In this document: in pieces, positions 17,730-27,953 of the stretch
Layout of the letters: each line of letters begins with the position of its first letter
Numbering within the stretch: position 1 is the stretch's first letter
Source of the DNA: an uncultured Clostridium sp.
GTDB lineage: Bacteria > Bacillota > Clostridia > TANB77 > CAG-508
NCBI GenBank assembly: GCA_900551615.1
Contig: URWN01000002.1
Location: forward strand, 1 to 64,000
Length of the DNA stretch: 64,000 nt
Reading direction: 5' to 3'
Program-made: the position numbers and the translations under genes
The notes under the pieces: model-generated
Told to the model about the DNA's origin: nothing
What the model saw: only the letters and a program-made list of their open reading frames with translations
The model's database searches: none

Positions 17730-18785
17730 ATGAAAAACAAAAAAGTATTATTAGGAATGAGTGGAGGAGTTGACAGTTCAGTATCAGCAATACTACTAAA
17801 AAAAGAAGGATATGAGCCATTAGGAATAACACTAGAACTGTTTGCAGGAAGCAGTTGTTGTAACATAAATACATACATAGACGCAAAAAATGTTTGCAAG
17901 ACAATAGGAATTCCACACTTTACATATAACTGCAAAGAACAATTCAAAGACTATGTAATAAATGATTTCATAGATTGTTACGCAAATTGCAGAACACCCA
18001 ACCCATGTATAGAATGTAACAAATATATGAAGTTTGGAATTATGTGGGAAAAGGCAAAAGAATTAGGATGTAACTACATAGCAACAGGACATTATGCAAA
18101 AACAGAATATAGTGAAAAATATGGAAGATGGGTGCTAAAAAAATCACAAGCAGGTAAAAAAGACCAAAGTTATGTATTATGGAATATTCCAAAAGAATTG
18201 ATAGAACATGTATTATTTCCATTAGCAGACTTTACAGATAAAGAACAAATACGTGAAATAGCAAGAGAAAATAACTTAAAAGTAGCAAATAAACCAGACA
18301 GTGAAGATATATGTTTTGTGCCAGACGGAAACTACAAAAAATTCCTTGAAACTAATTCAGATATAAAACCTAAAAAAGGAAATATTGTAAATTCAAAAGG
18401 TGAAATATTAGGAAAACATACAGGTCTATACAATTACACAATAGGTCAAAGAAAAGGACTAGGAATATCATATAAAGTACCATTATTTGTTTTAGGATTT
18501 AACAAAGCAAAAAATGAAGTAATAGTAGGAGAAGAAAAAGAACTATACAAAAAAGAAATTACAGTTACAGATATTAACTTATTATTAGTTGATAAAATAG
18601 AAGAGCCAATGGAAGTTGATGTAAAAACCAGATATTCATCAAAAGTTGCAAAAGCCAAAATTAAGCAAGACGGAGAAAATATCAAAGTAACATTTACCGA
18701 ACCACAAAGAGCAATAACACCAGGTCAATCAGCGGTATTTTATGTAGGAGACATAGTTCTTGGAGGAGGAAAAATAAAATGTTAA
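17730..18785 (+). CDS. mnmA: tRNA-specific 2-thiouridylase MnmA
   Basis: MnmA adds sulfur to uridine 34 of tRNA Lys, Glu and Gln. The ATP pyrophosphatase P-loop is LGMSGGVDSSVSA (about 8-20). The catalytic cysteines are in PNPCIECN (about 93-100) and EDICFVPDG (about 190-198). GHYAK and TIGQRKGLGI also match the family, followed by the C-terminal beta-barrels. At 351 residues it is full length. The ATG has AAGGAAGG upstream. tcdA overlaps its end by seven bases, giving a two-gene tRNA-modification unit that can draw sulfur from SufS. Confidence 0.96.
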   Translation: MKNKKVLLGMSGGVDSSVSAILLKKEGYEPLGITLELFAGSSCCNINTYIDAKNVCKTIGIPHFTYNCKEQFKDYVINDFIDCYANCRTPNPCIECNKYMKFGIMWEKAKELGCNYIATGHYAKTEYSEKYGRWVLKKSQAGKKDQSYVLWNIPKELIEHVLFPLADFTDKEQIREIARENNLKVANKPDSEDICFVPDGNYKKFLETNSDIKPKKGNIVNSKGEILGKHTGLYNYTIGQRKGLGISYKVPLFVLGFNKAKNEVIVGEEKELYKKEITVTDINLLLVDKIEEPMEVDVKTRYSSKVAKAKIKQDGENIKVTFTEPQRAITPGQSAVFYVGDIVLGGGKIKC

Positions 18786-19534
18786 ATCAATTTTCAAGAA
18801 CAGAATTATTGATAGGAAAAGAAGGAATAGAAAAATTACAAAACGCAAAAGTTGCCGTATTTGGAATTGGTGGAGTTGGCTCATTTGTAGTAGAGGGACT
18901 AGTAAGAGCAGGAGTTAGCAATTTTATATTAGTAGATGATGACAAAATTTGCTTAACAAATTTGAATAGACAAATAATAGCAACTAGAAAAACAATTGGA
19001 AAGCCAAAAGTTGAAGTTGCAAAAGAAAGAATTTTAGACATAAACCCAAATGCAAATGTAGAAGTATATCAAGAATTTTTTATGCCAGATAGCAAAGAAA
19101 TTTTAGATGATACAGTTGATTATATAGTAGATAGTGTGGACACAGTAACTGCTAAAGTTGAGTTAGTTGTAAGAGCTAATAAATTAAATATTCCTATTAT
19201 TTCAAGTATGGGGACAGGAAATAAACTTGACCCAACAAGATTTGAAGTAACAGATATTTATAAAACTTCAGTATGTCCATTAGCAAAGGTTATGAGAAAA
19301 GAATTGAGAAATAGGGGAATAAAGAAACTTAAAGTTGTTTATTCAAAAGAAGAACCAATACGTCCATATGAAAATATTGAAAATAGTTGCAAAACAAATT
19401 GCATTTGCCCTCCAGGTACTAAAAGAAAGTGTAGCATTCGTAATCAGGTTCCTGGAAGCATATCATTTGTGCCATCTGTTGCAGGTTTGATTATTGCAGG
19501 AGAAATTATAAAGGATATAATTGGAAAAAATTAA
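18779..19534 (+). CDS. tcdA: tRNA threonylcarbamoyladenosine dehydratase TcdA
   Basis: This E1-like enzyme uses ATP to cyclise t6A37 in tRNA. The ThiF/MoeB-type nucleotide fold shows FGIGGVGSFVVEGLVRAG (about 23-40), DDDKICLTNLNRQ with the Arg/Gln ATP contacts, and VDSVDTVTAK. SVCPLAKVMRKELR and PGSISFVPSVAGLIIAGEI are typical of the TcdA/CsdL group. At 251 residues it is normal. The start ATG overlaps the end of mnmA by seven bases with GGAGGAGG inside mnmA, so translation is probably coupled. Confidence 0.92.
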   Translation: MLNQFSRTELLIGKEGIEKLQNAKVAVFGIGGVGSFVVEGLVRAGVSNFILVDDDKICLTNLNRQIIATRKTIGKPKVEVAKERILDINPNANVEVYQEFFMPDSKEILDDTVDYIVDSVDTVTAKVELVVRANKLNIPIISSMGTGNKLDPTRFEVTDIYKTSVCPLAKVMRKELRNRGIKKLKVVYSKEEPIRPYENIENSCKTNCICPPGTKRKCSIRNQVPGSISFVPSVAGLIIAGEIIKDIIGKN

Positions 19535-19577
19535 TAAAAAAATTTAGAAAATACTTACATAAAAACAAAAAATATGA

Positions 19578-19637
19578 TATAATAGATAAGTCGCGCAGGT
19601 AAAACGTAAGTCCAGACAAGGACTTACGACTTTTTAC
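19578..19637 (+). promoter_or_regulatory. Structured leader of the MATE-kinase gene
   Basis: TATAAT (19578-19583) is followed by a perfect 9-bp stem CGTAAGTCC/GGACTTACG (19605-19628), extended by GTAAA/TTTAC outer pairing to 19637. A short T-run (19631-19635) follows the inner stem, so it could act as a weak attenuator. The remaining 100 bases to the start are A-rich. I could not match it to a known riboswitch. Confidence 0.5.
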
Positions 19638-19741
19638 GCCCAACCACAGGAAAAAGCTAGAAAATATGGAAACTAACAAAATTCGGAGCAACTGACAAGA
19701 CAACTGCAGACAAAAATATCAAAAGAAAGAAGGAGAGAAAA

Positions 19742-21748
19742 TTGGAAAAAGAAGAAAACATACTAGGAACAGAAAAAATAGGAAAATTAATAAGAAAATT
19801 TTCAATCCCATGCATAATATCCCTATTAGTAAACTCACTATATAACATAGTAGACCAAATCTTTATAGGGTGGGGAGTAGGATACCTAGGAAATGGAGCA
19901 ACAAACGTAGTATTCCCATTAGTAATGATAGGATTAGCATTTTCACTAATGTTTGGAGATGGAGCATCAGCATATTTAAGCTTAAAGCTAGGAGAAAAGA
20001 AGAAAGACGAAGCAGCAAAAGGTGTAGGAAATGCACTATCAATCGCAACAATAGTATCAGTACTATTCTGTGCAATCACATTAATATTTTTACCACAATT
20101 ATTAAATATGTTTGGATGCACAGAGGCATTAAAAGAATATGCATTAAAATATGGTTATGTAATAGCAATAGGATTACCATTTTCAATGATAGGAACAACA
20201 TTAAACTCAATAATAAGATCAGATGGAAGTCCAAAATATTCAATGACAACAATGCTTGTAGGTGCAGTATTAAACACAATATTAGACCCAATATTTATAT
20301 TTGTATTTAAAATGGGAGTAGAAGGTGCAGCAATTGCAACTGTAATAAGCCAAATTTTAGTATTTATACTAAATGCATTATATGTTAAAAAATTCAAATC
20401 AATAAAATTAAGTAAAGAAGCATTTAAAGTAAAATCAAGTGTAGCAAAAAAAGTTTCAATGTTAGGAATAAGCAGTTTTATAAACCAAATGAGTATAGTA
20501 TTTGTAATGGCTACTGAAAATAATACACTTGGAAAATATGGAGCAGAATCAAAATTTGGAGCAGAAATACCAATTACAGTTCTAGGAATTGTAATGAAAA
20601 TAAGCCAAATATTAAACAGCATTATAATAGGAATTGCAGCAGGTGCACAACCAATATTTGGATATAACTATGGAGCTAGAAAATTTGACAGAGTAAAAAC
20701 AACATTAAAAATCGTATTAGGTTCAAGTGTTGTAATTAGTACAACAGCATTTATATTATTCCAAACAATACCAGATAAATTAATATCAATATTTGGTAGT
20801 GGAGATGCAAATTACATGGAATTTGCATGTATAGCATTTAGAACATACTTAATGCTTTGCATCTGTAACGGAATTCAAATTCCATCAGGAATATTCTTTC
20901 AAGCAATTGGAAAGAGTATAATAAGTGCAATACTTTCAATATCAAGACAAATTGCTTTTTTAATACCAGCAATGATAGTTTTTGGAAAGATGTTTGGAAT
21001 ACATGGAGTTTTATTCGCAGGACCATTTGCTGACGGATTAGCATTCATATTAGCAACAATATTCTTAATAAGAGAAATAAGAAATCTAAAACAAGGAAAT
21101 GTAAAAGTAACAAACAAAGAAACTACAACAAACACAGAAAGCAAACTTTCAAAACATGTAGTTATAACAATAGCAAGAGAATATGCATCAGGTGGAAGAT
21201 ATATTGGAAAACTAGTTGCTGATAAATTAGGAATAAAATTATATGATAATGAATTTATTTCAAAAGTAGCAAAAGAAACAGGCTTATCTGAAGAATATAT
21301 CGAAAACAATGAACAAAAAAGAGATGCCTTAGCAAGCTTAAACAATGGATATTATTCAGGTTTAAATAATAGTGATGAGCTATTTATAAAAGAATCTGAA
21401 TTAATAAAAGAAGCAGCTGACAAAGAATCTTGCGTTATTGTTGGTAGATGTGCTGATTTCATTTTGGCTGGTAGAGAAAATGTCATAAATGTTTTTGTTT
21501 ATAGTGATATGGAAGATAAAATTAACAGAGCAACAACATATTATGGTATGGATAAGTCAAAAGCTGAAAAAGAGATTAAGCGTATTGATAAATTAAGAGC
21601 TAATCATTATAAATATTATACTGAAAAGGAATGGAATAATCATTCTAATTATGATATTTGTATTAATAGTGATGCTTTTGGCGTTGAAAAATCTGCAGAT
21701 TTAATTTGTGAATTGGTTGAAAGTAAACTTGAAATGGTAAAAGCATAA
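19742..21748 (+). CDS. MATE transporter fused to cytidylate kinase-like domain
   Basis: Residues 1 to about 450 form a MATE-family antiporter with some twelve helices: RKFSIPCIISLLVNSLYNIVDQIFIG opens the fold in the usual way, and a second half-repeat begins near 235. After a polar linker (about 452-470), residues 475-668 resemble cytidylate kinase-like proteins: VVITIAREYASGGRYIGKLVADKLG with a P-loop-like SGGR, then VIVGRCADFIL and a lid-like Arg-rich segment. The start is TTG after AGAAGGAGAG. The fusion is in one open frame with no stop. Substrate of either half is unknown. Confidence 0.88.
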   Translation: MEKEENILGTEKIGKLIRKFSIPCIISLLVNSLYNIVDQIFIGWGVGYLGNGATNVVFPLVMIGLAFSLMFGDGASAYLSLKLGEKKKDEAAKGVGNALSIATIVSVLFCAITLIFLPQLLNMFGCTEALKEYALKYGYVIAIGLPFSMIGTTLNSIIRSDGSPKYSMTTMLVGAVLNTILDPIFIFVFKMGVEGAAIATVISQILVFILNALYVKKFKSIKLSKEAFKVKSSVAKKVSMLGISSFINQMSIVFVMATENNTLGKYGAESKFGAEIPITVLGIVMKISQILNSIIIGIAAGAQPIFGYNYGARKFDRVKTTLKIVLGSSVVISTTAFILFQTIPDKLISIFGSGDANYMEFACIAFRTYLMLCICNGIQIPSGIFFQAIGKSIISAILSISRQIAFLIPAMIVFGKMFGIHGVLFAGPFADGLAFILATIFLIREIRNLKQGNVKVTNKETTTNTESKLSKHVVITIAREYASGGRYIGKLVADKLGIKLYDNEFISKVAKETGLSEEYIENNEQKRDALASLNNGYYSGLNNSDELFIKESELIKEAADKESCVIVGRCADFILAGRENVINVFVYSDMEDKINRATTYYGMDKSKAEKEIKRIDKLRANHYKYYTEKEWNNHSNYDICINSDAFGVEKSADLICELVESKLEMVKA

Positions 21749-21757
21749 AAAAGTAAA

Positions 21758-21784
21758 AGAGGAGCACATGATGCTCCTCTTTAT
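21758..21784 (+). terminator. Rho-independent terminator
   Basis: AGAGGAGCA pairs with TGCTCCTCT around CATGA and runs into TTATT. It closes the MATE-kinase unit. Confidence 0.85.
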
Positions 21785-21813
21785 TAAAATTACAATATAT
21801 AGAGAAAAATCTC

Positions 21814-22062
21814 ATGCCTTTCCAGTATGCAATCGAATACTGTGTTATGCACACAAAACGCTTTGGTGTAGAAATTTCCGAGCCAAAAGAAGGTGAACAT
21901 GTTAAAACAACAGAATCCTATATGGCTTGGTTTACATGGTGGGATGATTATTTCCAAAGAACTCTTACTGATGAGGAATACCAAGAGTATAAAAACAAAT
22001 CAGAAAAAGGGGAAGACATTTCCAAATTCCGTCCTACTGGGGACTGGAAAGATAATCTGTAA
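21814..22062 (+). CDS. Small hypothetical protein, Trp-rich
   Basis: This 82-residue soluble protein is acidic and rich in aromatic residues (MAWFTWWDDYFQRTL). I do not recognise it. Its codons use more C and G at third positions than neighbours, pointing to a different origin. No good ribosome site is seen before the ATG, which lowers confidence in the start. Two hairpins follow the stop. It marks the left side of the accessory region. Confidence 0.55.
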   Translation: MPFQYAIEYCVMHTKRFGVEISEPKEGEHVKTTESYMAWFTWWDDYFQRTLTDEEYQEYKNKSEKGEDISKFRPTGDWKDNL

Positions 22063-22080
22063 ATACTTTTTTATTATATA

Positions 22081-22152
22081 TTAGGAAAGTTATACAACTT
22101 TCCTAATATATAAACACATCTGTAACTTGCCAAGTTCAGTGTGTTTTTTTTA
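22081..22152 (+). terminator. Tandem hairpins, second one a terminator
   Basis: TTAGGAAAGTT/AACTTTCCTAA (22081-22106) is a perfect stem without a T-run. It is followed by AACACA..CTG..AACTTG/AAGTT..AG..TGT and eight T residues (22113-22152), a standard terminator. Confidence 0.75.
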
Positions 22153-22279
22153 TAGATTTGACATATCACCCAAAGCTTAAATTTTAATAGTGTTTTATAA
22201 AATTTTTTTAGTGAGAGTATGGAAAAAAATGTCTAAATATGTTATTGTAAAGTAGAACTAAAAAATGGAGAAGGATAAA

Positions 22280-23347
22280 ATGAATAAATATTATGATAGT
22301 TTAAATGATGAAATAAAAGAATATTTTGGAATTTTGTCACCTGAATTTCCAGAATGGTTATTAGAATATATTGATACTCCAGAAATGGAAAGAATCGGGA
22401 AAATCAGTATGAGTTGTGGAACTGACTATTCAAAATGTTTTAATGTAAGATATTGGTATTCTAATTTGGATCATAGTATAGGTGTTGCTTTAATTATTTG
22501 GAATTTTACCCACGATAAAAAACAAACATTAGCAGGTCTATTTCATGATGTTGCTACACCCGTATTTAAACATTGCATAGATTTTATGAACGGAGATTCA
22601 GAAACTCAAGAATCTACTGAAGAAAAAACTTCCGAAATTATTAAAAATTCTTCAAAAATTATGAATTTATTAAAAAGAGATGGTATAAAATTAGAAGATG
22701 TAGAGAATTATAAAATTTATCCTATTGCTGATAATGATACTCCAAAACTATCTGCAGATAGATTTGAGTATACATTTTCAAGTGGATTAACTTTCTTTAG
22801 GGTTTGGGAATTAAATAAAATTCGAAAAATGTATAATAATATTGTAGTGATTACAAATGAAGAAGGTATACAAGAAATAGCTTTTAAAGATAAAGAAGTT
22901 TGTGAAGAATATATAAATACAATTTCAAAACTATGGCCTGAATGGGTGAGCGATAAAGGTAGAACTGTAACACAATTTTTAGCGGATATGTGTAAATCAA
23001 TGCATAATGCCGGATACTTAACAATAAAAGATTTATATACTCTTTCAGAACGAGAGGTAATTGATAAAATTTTAACTTGTGAAGATAAATATTTATCAGA
23101 TAGTTTTAAATTATTTCAAGAAGCAGACATGGTGTATAAAAGTTTAATACCTATTGAAGAAAAATACTGTGTTAATGTAAAATCAAAAACGCGATATGTT
23201 GTACCATTAGTTCAAACTGATGATGGTGCTGTTAGAATAAATCAAATATCTAATATAGCAGCTAAAAAAATTACAGAGTATTTGAAGTGTCCCAAAGGTG
23301 GATATTATACATATTTTGATTTTCAATTTGTACCTTATGAAAAATAA
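22280..23347 (+). CDS. HD-domain hydrolase-like protein
   Basis: This 355-residue protein carries an HD metal-dependent phosphohydrolase fold: LDHSIGVALII (about 65-75) supplies the first His and LAGLFHDVATPVFKH (about 85-100) the HD pair. Members act on nucleotides or phosphate esters; the substrate here is not evident. The ATG at 22280 is preferred because GGAGAAGG lies seven bases before it; an in-frame ATG at 22265 would place that site inside the gene. Its T-rich codon use from the start resembles accessory rather than core genes nearby. Confidence 0.8.
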   Translation: MNKYYDSLNDEIKEYFGILSPEFPEWLLEYIDTPEMERIGKISMSCGTDYSKCFNVRYWYSNLDHSIGVALIIWNFTHDKKQTLAGLFHDVATPVFKHCIDFMNGDSETQESTEEKTSEIIKNSSKIMNLLKRDGIKLEDVENYKIYPIADNDTPKLSADRFEYTFSSGLTFFRVWELNKIRKMYNNIVVITNEEGIQEIAFKDKEVCEEYINTISKLWPEWVSDKGRTVTQFLADMCKSMHNAGYLTIKDLYTLSEREVIDKILTCEDKYLSDSFKLFQEADMVYKSLIPIEEKYCVNVKSKTRYVVPLVQTDDGAVRINQISNIAAKKITEYLKCPKGGYYTYFDFQFVPYEK

Positions 23348-23367
23348 GATTAATTTTTTATTTTTAT

Positions 23368-23396
23368 TTGCATATTTACTATAATTGTTATATAAT
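23368..23396 (+). promoter_or_regulatory. tRNA-Gly promoter
   Basis: TTGCAT (23368-23373) and TATAAT (23391-23396) with a 17-base spacer stand 12 bases before the tRNA. Confidence 0.7.
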
Positions 23397-23408
23397 AAAC
23401 ATGTTGAT

Positions 23409-23482
<74 letters not shown>

Positions 23483-23658
23483 AAATGCGTTTTCGTCGAA
23501 CCACTTGAAAGTATTGCAACAAGTGAACTTGAAGAAAACAAAAAAGTGAATATCATTTCACATATATAAGTCGATTTAAGTATCGGCTTATTTTTTGCTT
23601 TTTGGAAATAAAAGTAAATAATAGCCTCAAAATATTGAAAAAAGGAGGTTTTTGTGAT

Positions 23659-23931
23659 ATGATATCTACAGTTAAAAGAGAAATAGCAATAGAAAAAGAA
23701 TTACGTTCTAAGATTGAATGGGCTTGCACTTTTAGTAATTGTGAACCAAAGATAAAGAATGGTAATTTGAGAATGGTTGAAAAAACTAATATTGCTTATG
23801 TAGAACCACATAGTGTAGTCATTAAAGGTAAATTATATTTATTCTTTAATGAACACAAATACTTTTACATAAGTAATTTAGCAAATAAATACCCACTCTC
23901 AAGATTAAGAGATTTTATCAGTGGTAACTAA
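23659..23931 (+). CDS. Small hypothetical protein before the integrase
   Basis: The 90-residue product is soluble and basic to neutral, with a charged N-terminal helix (STVKREIAIEKELRSKIEW) and a C-terminal segment PLSRLRDFISGN. I do not recognise a family. The ATG at 23659 follows AAAGGAGG by ten bases; an in-frame upstream ATG at 23602 lacks a site. Position directly before a serine recombinase suggests an element-borne gene such as a directionality or control factor, but nothing in the sequence proves that. Confidence 0.6.
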   Translation: MISTVKREIAIEKELRSKIEWACTFSNCEPKIKNGNLRMVEKTNIAYVEPHSVVIKGKLYLFFNEHKYFYISNLANKYPLSRLRDFISGN

Positions 23932-24034
23932 TACTAGAAGTTTTCTTTTTATCAGCAAGTAATACAAGTAAATAATAAGATAAATTTTAAGTGTTAGTTA
24001 GCAAAGGCTTTCTGGCACTTTTTTATATTTTTAG

Positions 24035-25922
<1,888 letters not shown>

Positions 25923-25924
<2 letters not shown>

Positions 25925-25964
25925 TTGTTGCAAGAATGCTCTTTATATTTTCTCTGCAACAATT
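25923..25964. terminator. Hairpin after the recombinase gene
   Basis: AATTGTTGCA (25923-25932) and TGCAACAATT (25955-25964) are perfect inverted copies with a 22-base loop. No T-run follows, so termination is uncertain. Confidence 0.45.
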
Positions 25965-26136
25965 AAATTAACGTGGCACGTTTTGTTTTTACTTTAGTAA
26001 AAATGAAAGTGGCGATAGTTAATTTAAATAAATTTTATCTCTGCGAGAGAAAATTTATTGCCTCGCAGAGCCCCCGAGTTATGATGGTACGTCATAACTC
26101 ATAGGGGGTTAGGACTTATGGCAAAGCCAAAGTCCT
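25963..26136. other. oriT-like palindrome cluster before mobV
   Basis: Five inverted repeats lie in 174 bases without a gene. They are TTAAATTAAC/GTTAATTTAA (25963/26018), TTTTTACTttAGTAAAAA (25985-26002), and CTCTGCGAG/CTCGCAGAG (26039/26062). Then come CCCCC-AGTTATGA/TCATAACT-GGGGG (26071-26108) and AGGACTT..GGC/GCC..AAGTCCT (26111-26136). MobV relaxases nick near palindromes just upstream of their gene, so this is the probable transfer origin. The nick site cannot be read. Confidence 0.65.
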
Positions 26137-26169
26137 CTGCTTCGAAGAAATTTCAAAGGAGGTGCTTTT

Positions 26170-27516
26170 ATGGAGCAAGAATTAGCATATTCTTTTCACT
26201 TAGGTAGCGACAAAAACAAAAGTAAATTAGCAAAGAAAGTTGCAAAAGAAAATTTATCTGGTACTACTTCTCTATCAAATAATGCAATTCAAAATGCAAA
26301 ATACCTGTCTGATGTAAATAAACACAACTTAAGAGATTATGATAATCAAAGAGAGTTAATTAGAACGATTTATGGAACAACTGATATTGTAAATGATGTT
26401 AAGCAAGTATATTTAGATGAATTTGAAAAAGCAAGATTAGAATATAATCAAAAGCAAACTCGTGAAGATAGAAAAATTGAAGATTACTTCAAAAAAGTAT
26501 GTGATTCACAGAATGATATAGCTTGTGAAATTATAATAGAACTTGGAGATATGGATTTTTGGAATGATAAAGACAACGAATACAGACTAAAAATGATTGA
26601 TGTATATAATGAGCAAGTCAAAGATTTAATTAAAGTTGTACCAACTTTTAAAATAGCAAATGCAACAATTCATTTTGATGAAACCTCTCCACATATGCAT
26701 ATTGTTGGTGTTCCAATAATAGAAAATTGTACTAGAGGAATGAAAAAGCAAGTTGGAAAAAGTAAGATATTTACAAAAACTTCACTAACTGAAATACAAG
26801 ATAAAATGAGAAATGCTTGTATTAAGTCATATAACAAGTTTTATGAAGTTAATACACGATTAAAAGAAAAGCAGAAAGGCAGAAATCAAGATATAAATGT
26901 TAGAGATATGAGCAATTATAGAGAAACCAAGAAACAACTAGCTAAAAAAGAACAAAAACTCGAAAAAGCAAATACTCAAACTAAAGCACTTGATAATACC
27001 AGTAAAGATATAGACAAGATTTTAGGCAGTTTGAAACATACTAAACTGAACAAAAATAATATGGTTATTTCAAGCGAAGATGTCCAGAAAATCAAAAATT
27101 ATACAAAAGATGTAAAAGATATTACTAAAACTGTTAGAAGTGTAAATGACTTAAATATGGCGATTAATGAATTTGAACATTCTGCTTATGAAATAGAAAA
27201 GGAAAATCGTTCACTTAAATATGAAATAGAATTAAAAAATAATGAAATTGGAAGTCTGAAAAAGGAACTTTCTACTAAAGACAAGATTATTAGCAAATTA
27301 CAAGCTGAAAAAGAAAAGATAAAACAAGAATTACAGAAATTCAAAGGATTTTGGTGTAGTCTAATGAAACAATTTCACAATAAAATTGGATTTGAGAAGA
27401 ATGAACATTATAAATATGTTAGTGATGATTTATATAAAAATGGCATTTTGGATGACAACGATAACGAGATAACAAATAATGTTAAAAGGAAAATATTTAA
27501 TAGATATGATAAATGA
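26170..27516 (+). CDS. MobV-family relaxase (Mob/Pre)
   Basis: This 448-residue protein would nick oriT and pilot the strand during mobilization by a helper conjugative system. The N-terminal domain has the signature HFDETSPHMHIVGVP (about 173-187) that binds the metal with His residues, and an early ELAYSFHLGSDKNK segment. The C-terminal half (about 250-400) is a long charged coiled coil, typical of the family. AAAGGAGG precedes the ATG. Palindromes upstream suggest oriT. No coupling protein or mating-pore genes occur, so the element is mobilizable, not self-transmissible. Confidence 0.93.
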   Translation: MEQELAYSFHLGSDKNKSKLAKKVAKENLSGTTSLSNNAIQNAKYLSDVNKHNLRDYDNQRELIRTIYGTTDIVNDVKQVYLDEFEKARLEYNQKQTREDRKIEDYFKKVCDSQNDIACEIIIELGDMDFWNDKDNEYRLKMIDVYNEQVKDLIKVVPTFKIANATIHFDETSPHMHIVGVPIIENCTRGMKKQVGKSKIFTKTSLTEIQDKMRNACIKSYNKFYEVNTRLKEKQKGRNQDINVRDMSNYRETKKQLAKKEQKLEKANTQTKALDNTSKDIDKILGSLKHTKLNKNNMVISSEDVQKIKNYTKDVKDITKTVRSVNDLNMAINEFEHSAYEIEKENRSLKYEIELKNNEIGSLKKELSTKDKIISKLQAEKEKIKQELQKFKGFWCSLMKQFHNKIGFEKNEHYKYVSDDLYKNGILDDNDNEITNNVKRKIFNRYDK

Positions 27517-27772
27517 TATGGACTTAACAAATAAATTAAGGCTTGCAATATGTATGAGTGATAGTAGTTGTACAAATCTAAAATATGATAAACCTGAGAT
27601 GTATAAGTATTTTGATAGTATGTTGAAAGAAATTGATGAAGAATATAGAACTACTTTAATAAACTTTGCAAAATATCATCTTATAATGTTTGCAATGGCT
27701 AAAATTCTGAAAATTACAAAAGAAGAACAAAATCAACTTGCATTATATTTATTTAATGTTTTAAATAGTTAA
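27479..27772 (+). CDS. Small hypothetical protein overlapping mobV
   Basis: The frame overlaps the end of mobV by 38 bases and encodes up to 97 residues, mostly helical, with no signal or membrane helix. I do not recognise it. The start is uncertain: ATG at 27479 lies inside mobV without a clear site, while ATG at 27506 follows AAAAGGAAAA at a long distance. Overlap with mobV suggests cotranscription and element origin. Confidence 0.6.
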   Translation: MLKGKYLIDMINDMDLTNKLRLAICMSDSSCTNLKYDKPEMYKYFDSMLKEIDEEYRTTLINFAKYHLIMFAMAKILKITKEEQNQLALYLFNVLNS

Positions 27773-27797
27773 AACTAGGAAAAATAAAGCATTATTA

Positions 27798-27900
27798 TTG
27801 AAAATTATGTAAAACATGATATAATATTATATGATATAGCAAATTGCTGTGTTATTATCTTTTTTCCACTAAATAGTGAGAGAAATATTTCTCTGGCTTT
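27798..27900 (+). promoter_or_regulatory. Promoter and attenuator-like leader
   Basis: TTGAAA (27798-27803) and TATAAT (27820-27825) are 16 bases apart. Directly after is a ten-pair stem (27832-27841 with 27845-27854, several G-U pairs), then TTATCTTTTTT, which looks like an early terminator. A second palindrome, AGAGAAATATTTCTCT (27884-27899), comes next, and the gene starts at 27954. Regulated readthrough is possible. Confidence 0.5.
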
Positions 27901-27953
27901 TAGTTTTACATACAGTAAGTTATCAACAAAAAAGCATTAAGGAGGAAAAAATT

